From positions 1-49,798 of IMG/VR virus record IMGVR_UViG_3300042891_000371: DNA of 49,798 nucleotides. One strand, 5' to 3'. The DNA comes from a virus. The notes below the pieces were generated by a model. The model did no database searches and had not been told where the DNA came from. It worked only from the letters and a program-made list of their open reading frames with translations. The position numbers and the translations under genes were made by a program. Shown piece after piece: positions 44,091-49,798 of the stretch (position 1 is the stretch's first letter; each line of letters opens with the position of its first letter).

Positions 44091-45260
44091 ATGAAAGTAG
44101 GTTTTATAGGAATAGGTAAATTAGGAAAAGATGCTGCTGAAGTAATGTCAGAAAAACATTACACTGAAGTATATGATACTGATACAAGTATTGTGACTTC
44201 TATGAAGATGGTTGATAGTGTCGAAAAAGTATGTAAAGATAAAGATATAATATTCATAGCAGTACCAACACCTCATGACCCAGATTATGACGGAAGGTAC
44301 CCTACTTCCCATTTACCAAATAAGGATTTTGATTACTCAATAGTAAAAGAAGTCTTAACTAAAGTTAATAAGCATACAAACTTAAACCAACTTGTAGTAC
44401 TAATCTCTACAGTACTCCCGGGTACTATTAGAAGAGAGTTTATACCACTAGTTAAAAACTTTAGATTTATATATAATCCCTACCTGATTGCAATGGGGAC
44501 TGTTAAGTATGATATGGTTAATCCAGAAATGGTAATTATAGGTACCGAAGATGGATCAGAAACAGGAGATGCAAAACTACTTACAGATTTTTATTCTACT
44601 TTTATAAATCCGTCTACTAGAATAGAAATAGGAACCTGGGATGAAGCAGAATCAATAAAAATATTTTACAATACGTTTATCTCAACCAAAGTAGCGCTTG
44701 TTAATATGATACAAGATGTAGCAGAGAAGAACGGAAATATAGACACAGATATAGTAACAGGAGCATTAGAGAGAAGTACAAAGAGAATATTAGGACCTGC
44801 TTACATGAAAGCTGGAATGGGAGACGGTGGCGGCTGTCATCCTAGAGATAATATTGCATTAAGATTTTTAGCGGAAAAGTTGAGATTAGGTTATGACTTA
44901 TTTGACTCAATTATGAAAGCTAGAGAAAAACAAGCAAAAAATTTAGCAAATAAGTTGGTTCTTTACGCAAAACTTCATAAATTACCAATAATAATATTAG
45001 GTAAATCTTATAAACCAGGAGTACACTATGAAGACGGGTCTTCTTCAATACTAGTTGGACATTATGTAGAAGAGCAAGGTTATAAAGTTTTATACGATAT
45101 TAAAGAACCTATTGAGGGAATATACTTATTAGGTCATTATAAGAAACATCATGATTTTGATTTTCCTAAAGGATCAGTGATAGTAGATCCTTGGAGAGAA
45201 TATACATCAAAGATAAACAGAGTAATACATTACGGTAATACTAGAAGGTTAAATGGCTAA
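44091..45260 (+). CDS. UDP-glucose/GDP-mannose dehydrogenase-family protein
   Basis: In the 389-aa protein, GFIGIGKLGKDAAE (residues 4-17) is the NAD-binding Rossmann loop, FIAVPTPHDPDYDGRY fits the UDPGDH N-terminal domain, AESIKIFYNTFISTKVALVN is the central dimerisation helix, and AGMGDGGGCHPRDN carries the catalytic Cys249. The C-terminal ILGKSYKPGVHYEDGSSSIL matches the third domain. It probably makes a uronic acid nucleotide sugar using NAD+. All expected catalytic residues that I can see are present. It overlaps the next gene by 8 bases. Confidence 0.88.
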   Translation: MKVGFIGIGKLGKDAAEVMSEKHYTEVYDTDTSIVTSMKMVDSVEKVCKDKDIIFIAVPTPHDPDYDGRYPTSHLPNKDFDYSIVKEVLTKVNKHTNLNQLVVLISTVLPGTIRREFIPLVKNFRFIYNPYLIAMGTVKYDMVNPEMVIIGTEDGSETGDAKLLTDFYSTFINPSTRIEIGTWDEAESIKIFYNTFISTKVALVNMIQDVAEKNGNIDTDIVTGALERSTKRILGPAYMKAGMGDGGGCHPRDNIALRFLAEKLRLGYDLFDSIMKAREKQAKNLANKLVLYAKLHKLPIIILGKSYKPGVHYEDGSSSILVGHYVEEQGYKVLYDIKEPIEGIYLLGHYKKHHDFDFPKGSVIVDPWREYTSKINRVIHYGNTRRLNG

Positions 45261-45903
45261 AGCGGTTATAATATCAGGACTTCTAACCAACTTTTCAGAT
45301 AACTTTATAAAATTTATAGAAGAGCTAGAAGAAGAAGTCCACACATACGTACATACTTGGAATACTCCTGATAATTTAAGATGGGTTAATAAGTTGATGA
45401 GACATCAACATAAGACTAGGATTACAATTAATATGGAAGTTCCGATGTATGAAGAAAAGAAGTACCTAATACTACACTCTACATACCAAGCTGCAAACTT
45501 AATAAACAACTTATACGATTATTCTACTATTATTAAATTTAAACCAGATTTAGAGACAGACCGTATAGAATATAATAAGAACGTAGAGCAGTATTTTATA
45601 GAAGCTGCTATACATGCACATCCATTATTAGATGGTAGAAAGAAAGAAGAGTTTATTTATGGAAGATACTTATATAAGACGTTAGATGAAAGAATGTTTA
45701 CTACCTATCCAGAAGGTATAGAGAAGTTATTTAAAAGAAGCTATACCGATTTTTTTGATGATATCTTCGCACTTGATTCCTACCTTAAAAAAAAGTATGT
45801 AGAAAACTACGAAGGGAGCATCCTTTGGACTAATTATATAAAAGAAAGAAAGCTAGGAATTATACAAGACCTAACTCTTAAATTACCAAATTGTAAAAAC
45901 TAA
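45253..45903 (+). CDS. Unknown protein, possible glycosyltransferase-like
   Basis: The 216-aa protein has AVIISGLLTNFSDNFIKFIE at the start, then VHTYVHTWNT and a YSTIIKFKPDLE stretch. This order recalls the small surface-polysaccharide proteins that open with an IISG strand followed by a sugar-nucleotide-fold pattern, but no DxD is clear. It is coupled to the dehydrogenase gene by 8 bases. Function unknown. Confidence 0.5.
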   Translation: MAKAVIISGLLTNFSDNFIKFIEELEEEVHTYVHTWNTPDNLRWVNKLMRHQHKTRITINMEVPMYEEKKYLILHSTYQAANLINNLYDYSTIIKFKPDLETDRIEYNKNVEQYFIEAAIHAHPLLDGRKKEEFIYGRYLYKTLDERMFTTYPEGIEKLFKRSYTDFFDDIFALDSYLKKKYVENYEGSILWTNYIKERKLGIIQDLTLKLPNCKN

Positions 45904-45914
45904 AAAGTTATAAA

Positions 45915-46172
45915 ATGTCACAAGACCAGAAGTTACAACAAGAAGAGATTGATAGTATTAAGATGATACAGTCTCAAAAAATTAAATTAAACGAAGAATT
46001 AGCAGCAATTACGTTAGCTGAATTTGAGTTAAAGACTCGTAAACAAGCAGCAGAGAATTTTTATAATTCATTAAAAGAAGCAGAAAAATCTATTGCAGCA
46101 GAGTTACAAACTAAATACGGATTTCAAAAAGTTCATCTGAATTTAGAAACAGGAGATATAACGGAAGCTTAA
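45915..46172 (+). CDS. Small coiled-coil protein
   Basis: The 85-aa protein is nearly all heptad-rich helix (LQQEEIDSIKMIQSQKIKLN, LAAITLAEFELKTRKQAAE) with a short β-like end (GFQKVHLNLETGDITEA). It is probably a dimer or trimer. It sits 12 bases after the previous gene and before a 127-base regulatory gap that precedes the tail sheath. Function unknown. Confidence 0.6.
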   Translation: MSQDQKLQQEEIDSIKMIQSQKIKLNEELAAITLAEFELKTRKQAAENFYNSLKEAEKSIAAELQTKYGFQKVHLNLETGDITEA

Positions 46173-46176
46173 AAAT

Positions 46177-46210
46177 AATAGGTAGGGTGTTTCACCTGAA
46201 TATACCTATT
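46177..46210 (+). other. Long inverted repeat before the tail sheath promoter
   Basis: AATAGGTA (46177-46184) and TACCTATT (46203-46210) are perfect 8-bp complements, with a nested GGTG-TTT-CACC stem between them. The right arm overlaps the first TATTTATA (46207-46214). No T-tract follows, so a role at the promoter or in the mRNA leader is as likely as termination. Confidence 0.4.
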
Positions 46211-46214
46211 TATA
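46207..46214 (+). promoter_or_regulatory. Late-promoter-like octamer TATTTATA (first of two before the sheath gene)
   Basis: TATTTATA is 93 bases upstream of the tail sheath ATG and overlaps the right arm of a long inverted repeat. Confidence 0.5.
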
Positions 46215-46262
46215 TACGTAGTTAAATTAAATCTTTTGAAAAGGGTTTCGAATTTATTAAGA

Positions 46263-46270
46263 TATTTATT
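46263..46270 (+). promoter_or_regulatory. Late-promoter-like octamer TATTTATT (second before the sheath gene)
   Basis: TATTTATT is 37 bases upstream of the tail sheath ATG, within the usual spacing. Two motifs before the sheath gene fit its high demand. Confidence 0.6.
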
Positions 46271-46299
46271 TTAGAACCCAACTAACAAATAATAGAGAC

Positions 46300-48045
46300 A
46301 TGGCAGAAACATTAATTTCACCAGGTGTATTAACGAGAGAAAATGATATTTCGTTTATCCAACCACAAGCGGCTGCGGTAGGTGCAGCGTTTATTGGTCC
46401 AGCAGTAAAAGGCCCGGTAGAGCAACCTATAGTAGTAACTTCTTACGGACAGTATCAAAGATTATTTGGAACCACGATTACATCTGGTTCTAATAGCTAT
46501 GAATACTTAACATCAATTGCAGTAAAGAGCTACTTTGAACAAGGAGGAAACACAGCATTAGTAACTAGAGTAGTATCTGGTTCTTATACACCTGCTTCTA
46601 ACACAACCTTAGCTACAGCAGGCGGATCAGTTACTAACCCTTTCCGTTTAGAAACATTAGGAAAAGGAGACATATATAATAACGCAACAGGTTCAAACGC
46701 TGGAACAGCTGTAACAAACACAGACGGTTCAATTGCTTTAGGTAAAACAGATAATATCAGATTCGAAATTACAAATGTTAATAGCGATAACGGTACATTC
46801 TCATTGTTAGTACGTAGAGGGGACGATAGTGCAAAGAACAAGATTATCTTAGAAACCTTTAATGATTTATCATTAGATCCAAACTCAGAAAATTACATCG
46901 AGAGAGTAATCGGTAACCAAACTGTATCTAAAACAGTTGAAGGTTCAGAAGTATTCGTAAGCGTAACTGGAGAGTATGCTAATAAGTCTAACTACATTAG
47001 AGTAAGTGCGGTAAATAACCCAACTTTAAACTACTTAGCAAATGACGGTATAACTGTTAATAGTAGCTACGATGATTTACTCCCAACAGCACAGTTAGGT
47101 TACTTCTTCGGCGCAACAGGTACTGCATTCCCAGGAGGTAGAAAAGCTAACTTCTTTAAGAATATTACAAACGTAGATACACAAGGTTTAATAGCAACTA
47201 ACTATGCAGATGCTATCTCAATCTTAAATAATAAAGACGAATACCAATTCAATATTGTAACAGCACCAGGTCTTATTTATGACTTCGGTACTCACAAGAC
47301 ACAATTAGATTCTATCATCTCATTAGTAGAAGGTAGAGGAGATGCAATCGCAGTAATCGACTTAGAGCAATACGGTGCTACAGTATCAAACGTAACAGCA
47401 GCAGCAGGAACAGTTAACTCTTCTTATGCAGCTTCTTACTGGCCTTGGTTACAAACTCAATCTGCTACAGGTAAAAACGAATGGGTTCCTGCTTCAACAG
47501 TTATCCCAGGTGTTTATGCTTTCACTGATAGTGCAGCTGCTCCTTGGTTCGCTCCAGCAGGTTTAGTTAAAGGAGGTATTCCTAACGTAATTCAGGCAGA
47601 ACGTAAAGTTAGCCGTGAGCAACGTGATTTATTATACCGTGCTAATGTTAACCCAATTGCTACATTCCCTGGACAAGGTATTGCAGTATATGGTCAGAAA
47701 ACTTTACAGAAAAAAGCTTCAGCTTTAGATAGAGTAAACGTTCGCCGTTTATTAATCGAATTGAAACGCTTCATCGGAGGTCAGGCTAATAACTTAGTAT
47801 TCGAACAAAACACAATCGCTACAAGAAACAAATTCTTAGCAATCGTTAACCCTTACTTAGAATCAGTAGTTCAACGTCAAGGTTTATTCGCTTACAGAGT
47901 GGTAATGGATGATTCTAACAATACAGCTGATATCGTAGATAGAAATCAGATTATTGGTCAGATCTTTATCCAACCAGCTAAGACTGCAGAATTCGTAGTA
48001 CTTGACTTCACAATTGAACCAACAGGTGCAACATTTGTAGCATAA
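46300..48045 (+). CDS. gp18: Tail sheath protein (T4 gp18-like)
   Basis: The 581-aa protein begins ETLISPGVLTRENDISFIQP and AAVGAAFIGPAVKGPVEQP, the usual start of contractile sheath proteins, and ends with a typical C-terminal domain (RRLLIELKRFIGGQ, LVFEQNTIATRNKFLAIVNP, ending IEPTGATFVA). It polymerises around the tail tube and contracts on infection. It is somewhat shorter than T4 gp18 (659 aa). Codon use in the C-terminal half contains CGT and GGT, as expected of a strongly expressed gene. The ATG follows ATAGAGAC without a clear Shine-Dalgarno. Confidence 0.95.
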   Translation: MAETLISPGVLTRENDISFIQPQAAAVGAAFIGPAVKGPVEQPIVVTSYGQYQRLFGTTITSGSNSYEYLTSIAVKSYFEQGGNTALVTRVVSGSYTPASNTTLATAGGSVTNPFRLETLGKGDIYNNATGSNAGTAVTNTDGSIALGKTDNIRFEITNVNSDNGTFSLLVRRGDDSAKNKIILETFNDLSLDPNSENYIERVIGNQTVSKTVEGSEVFVSVTGEYANKSNYIRVSAVNNPTLNYLANDGITVNSSYDDLLPTAQLGYFFGATGTAFPGGRKANFFKNITNVDTQGLIATNYADAISILNNKDEYQFNIVTAPGLIYDFGTHKTQLDSIISLVEGRGDAIAVIDLEQYGATVSNVTAAAGTVNSSYAASYWPWLQTQSATGKNEWVPASTVIPGVYAFTDSAAAPWFAPAGLVKGGIPNVIQAERKVSREQRDLLYRANVNPIATFPGQGIAVYGQKTLQKKASALDRVNVRRLLIELKRFIGGQANNLVFEQNTIATRNKFLAIVNPYLESVVQRQGLFAYRVVMDDSNNTADIVDRNQIIGQIFIQPAKTAEFVVLDFTIEPTGATFVA

Positions 48046-48058
48046 TTAAAATAATTGA

Positions 48059-48066
48059 TATTTATA
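48059..48066 (+). promoter_or_regulatory. Late-promoter-like octamer TATTTATA
   Basis: TATTTATA lies between sheath and tube genes, 24 bases upstream of the tube ATG. Confidence 0.6.
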
Positions 48067-48082
48067 TAAAACAGATAATAAA

Positions 48083-48568
48083 ATGGCAGTATTAGATTCT
48101 AACGAAATTATGTTCAGAGCCTTCGAACCGAAGGTACAGAATAGATTTATCCTATACAGTGACGCTATACCATCATTCATGGTTAAGGCGGTAACTGCAC
48201 CATCTTTCACAGATGAGGAGATCAAATTAGATCACATCAACTCTTATAGAAAGATTCGTGGAAAAAGAAACTGGGAAAACATGGATATGACATTGTACGA
48301 TCCAATTAACCCATCAGGCGCTCAAGCAGTAATGGACTGGGCTCGTCAATCATACGAATCAGTAACCGGTAGAGCTGGTTATTCAGATTTCTACAAGAAA
48401 GATTTGACTTTGAATCTTTTAGGACCAGTAGGTGATATCGTATCAGAGTGGATCGTTAAAGGAGCATTCATCGTGAACATGGCCCAAGGTTCTTTGGACT
48501 GGTCAACTAGCGAAGGTGTTGAATTAACAATCACTGTAGCGATGGACTACTGCGTACTTAACTACTAA
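48083..48568 (+). CDS. gp19: Tail tube protein (T4 gp19-like)
   Basis: The 161-aa protein, about the same length as T4 gp19 (163 aa), has features of the tube subunit: FEPKVQNRFILYSDAIPSFM, VTAPSFTDEEIKLDHINSYR, WENMDMTLYDPINPSGAQAV and the terminal LTITVAMDYCVLNY. It forms the hexameric tube inside the sheath. The sheath-tube order and the terminator after it agree with the assignment. Confidence 0.93.
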   Translation: MAVLDSNEIMFRAFEPKVQNRFILYSDAIPSFMVKAVTAPSFTDEEIKLDHINSYRKIRGKRNWENMDMTLYDPINPSGAQAVMDWARQSYESVTGRAGYSDFYKKDLTLNLLGPVGDIVSEWIVKGAFIVNMAQGSLDWSTSEGVELTITVAMDYCVLNY

Positions 48569-48590
48569 TCTGCCTGAAATATATAAAAAA

Positions 48591-48620
48591 AGAGCCCGGA
48601 AAGAAATTTTCGGGTTTTTT
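48591..48620 (+). terminator. Rho-independent terminator after the tube gene
   Basis: Stem CCCGGAAA/TTTTCGGG (one G-T pair) with a GAAA loop is followed by six T. It sits 26 bases after the gp19 stop. Confidence 0.9.
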
Positions 48621-48653
48621 ATTAGACGTAGATATTTTTTGGAAGATATAGAA

Positions 48654-48661
48654 TATTTATA
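48654..48661 (+). promoter_or_regulatory. Late-promoter-like octamer TATTTATA
   Basis: TATTTATA lies 28 bases upstream of the ATG at 48682, after the gp19 terminator. Confidence 0.6.
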
Positions 48662-48681
48662 TGTATATAAATTAACAAGAA

Positions 48682-49011
48682 ATGGAAAATTTTGATTTAA
48701 GAAAATTTTTAGTAGAAAATAAATTAACTACTAACTCAAAACAAGCCAGCGGTGAAGTTAACGAATTCATGGGCTTATTTGGCGGTGGCGCTAAATTTAA
48801 AGATGGTGACAAAGTATATATTAGACAAGGAGGTCATGATGGTGCAGAATTCGAAACTACACCTAGAAAGATTAGCTTAAGAGCTTCTAATGGCAAGCCA
48901 CTTAAGAAAGACGGTAAGACTCAATACTTTGTAACAACCCCAGAACACCAAGGACAGTTCTTTATTTCAGGAGGACTTTACGTAGACGAAAAGAATATAA
49001 AACCAGCATAA
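48682..49011 (+). CDS. Small protein of unknown function between tube and baseplate genes
   Basis: The 109-aa protein begins MENFDLRKFLVENKLTTNSK, a leader-like amphipathic helix, followed by a Gly-rich turn and a β-barrel-like segment (AKFKDGDKVYIRQGGHDGAE, and later YFVTTPEHQGQFFISGG) reminiscent of SH3/KOW folds. It forms its own unit, flanked by a promoter-like motif and terminators on both sides. Function unknown. Confidence 0.55.
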   Translation: MENFDLRKFLVENKLTTNSKQASGEVNEFMGLFGGGAKFKDGDKVYIRQGGHDGAEFETTPRKISLRASNGKPLKKDGKTQYFVTTPEHQGQFFISGGLYVDEKNIKPA

Positions 49012-49034
49012 TAAAGCTAGTTAGATTAATAAAA

Positions 49035-49063
49035 GAGCCCGGAAAAATAATTCCGGGTTTTTT
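49035..49063 (+). terminator. Rho-independent terminator after the 109-aa gene
   Basis: Stem CCCGGAA/TTCCGGG with a 6-base loop is followed by six T. The lead-in AAAGAGCCCGGAAA is nearly the same as in the terminator after gp19. Confidence 0.9.
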
Positions 49064-49089
49064 GTTGCTTTCAAAAGTTATTTTTCATA

Positions 49090-49097
49090 TATTTATA
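49090..49097 (+). promoter_or_regulatory. Late-promoter-like octamer TATTTATA
   Basis: TATTTATA lies 36 bases upstream of the ATG at 49126. Confidence 0.6.
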
Positions 49098-49125
49098 TGA
49101 AATAACGTTATTTAAAATAAAATTT

Positions 49126-49798
49126 ATGGATCAAACACAAAAATTCCCTACAGAAATTGTAGATCTTCCGTCAAAAGGATTGCTTTACCCTGTAGACCAT
49201 CCACTAGCATCAGGTACCGTAGAAATGAAGTACATGACTGCTAAAGAAGAAGACATTCTCACTAACCAAAGCTTTATCGAAAGAGGAGTTGTAATTGACA
49301 AGTTATTACAGTCTTTGATTGTAACCAAGTTTAGCTACGACGATCTTTTAGTAGGAGACAAGAATGCTATCTTAATTGCAGCAAGAATACTAGGCTACGG
49401 TAAAGACTATGAATTTACTTACCAAGGGCAAAAAGAAAACGTAGATTTATCTTTGATTGAGAATAAGGCTTTTGATGAAAGTTTATTTGCAGATAGAAAG
49501 AATGAGTTTACTTTTGAATTACCATCTACAGGTAACACAATTACATTTAAGTTACTTACTCATGGTGATGAACAAAAAATTCAACAAGAGATTAAAGGTC
49601 TTAAAAAGATACAGAAGGATTCATCTCCGGACTTATCAACTAGGTTGAAACATATGATACTTTCAGTTAATGGTGCTACAGATACTAAGAGCATTAGAGA
49701 CTTCGTAGATAATCATTTCTTAGCAAGAGATTCACGTGCATTTAGAAAATTTATTTCTGAGTTTCAACCAGATGTAGACTTAAAGTTCTACCCAGAAA
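49126..49798 (+). CDS. Baseplate hub-like protein (T4 gp26/T4_baseplate family), 3' end outside window
   Basis: The frame is open from the ATG at 49126 to the window end (about 224 codons). The protein begins MDQTQKFPTEIVDLPSKGLL and VEMKYMTAKEEDILTNQSFI, which resembles the N-terminus of the T4 baseplate protein family found next to tail genes in many T4-like phages, where LPSKG and M-TAKEED-L are characteristic. The later ILSVNGATDTKSIRDFV fits the same group. Position after the tube gene agrees. The exact T4 orthologue (gp26 versus a relative) is uncertain, and the C-terminus is not seen. Confidence 0.75.
   Translation, partial: MDQTQKFPTEIVDLPSKGLLYPVDHPLASGTVEMKYMTAKEEDILTNQSFIERGVVIDKLLQSLIVTKFSYDDLLVGDKNAILIAARILGYGKDYEFTYQGQKENVDLSLIENKAFDESLFADRKNEFTFELPSTGNTITFKLLTHGDEQKIQQEIKGLKKIQKDSSPDLSTRLKHMILSVNGATDTKSIRDFVDNHFLARDSRAFRKFISEFQPDVDLKFYPE

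Noticed and set aside
538-49097. TATAAATA (T4 late promoter) reading on the - strand at each octamer
   Set aside because: All genes near these sites point + and no credible genes lie in the opposite direction, so antisense late promoters are unlikely; the + strand octamer is the simpler reading.

Overview
This window is the virion-structure region of a T4-like (contractile-tailed) phage genome. It is almost entirely coding, AT-rich, and every credible gene is on the + strand. The recognisable T4-type genes are, in order: large terminase (gp17), portal (gp20), prohead protease (gp21), scaffold (gp22), major capsid protein (gp23), PhoH-like ATPase, neck proteins gp13 and gp14, tail completion protein gp15, a fibre gene block, tail sheath (gp18), tail tube (gp19) and a gp26-like baseplate gene cut by the window end. 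Most starts lack a Shine-Dalgarno sequence and follow A-rich stretches or TTATG, which is how Bacteroidota and their phages usually initiate translation. A Bacteroidota host is therefore an inference, not a demonstrated fact. No tRNA, CRISPR array, insertion sequence or integrase was seen.

Layout. (1) 1-10464: a PD-(D/E)XK nuclease (5' end missing), then a run of enzymes and unknown proteins: P-loop kinase, nucleotidyltransferase/metalloprotease fusion, HAD nucleotidase, zinc-ribbon protein, coiled-coil membrane protein, ParB-like protein and large acidic proteins. Many begin with a short peptide of the form MK-hydrophobic-...-[LI]xE, resembling the T4 capsid-targeting peptide that gp21 protease removes. 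(2) 10475-19948: DNA packaging and head genes, ending in a strong UUCG-loop terminator. (3) 20060-23997: PhoH and neck/tail-completion genes. (4) 23999-30982: modular fibre genes, the largest ending in an S74 intramolecular chaperone. (5) 31041-43569: a tightly overlapping accessory operon with two GT7-like galactosyltransferases fused to LamG-like domains, other glycosyltransferase-like proteins, a methyltransferase, three radical SAM enzymes with an N-terminal Cys-rich (twitch/SPASM-like) domain, a free LamG-like protein and an SGNH hydrolase. (6) 43595-46172: a Hint-like protein, a nucleotide-sugar dehydrogenase and two unknowns. (7) 46300-49798: tail sheath, tube, a small protein and the baseplate gene.

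Regulation. The octamer TATTTAT[AT] occurs 23-44 bases before the start of most transcription-unit-leading genes and is the best candidate for the phage late promoter. It is the reverse complement of the T4 late promoter box TATAAATA. The accessory operon lacks it. Rho-independent terminators follow gp23, the 60-aa gene at 25464, gp19 and the 109-aa gene at 48682.

How it fits together. The head genes make and package a prohead, and the leader-bearing proteins upstream are candidates for packaged internal cargo. The fibre block supplies host recognition. The accessory operon probably builds or alters glycans, or modifies proteins, on the virion or host surface. The last point is inferred from gene families and location only.
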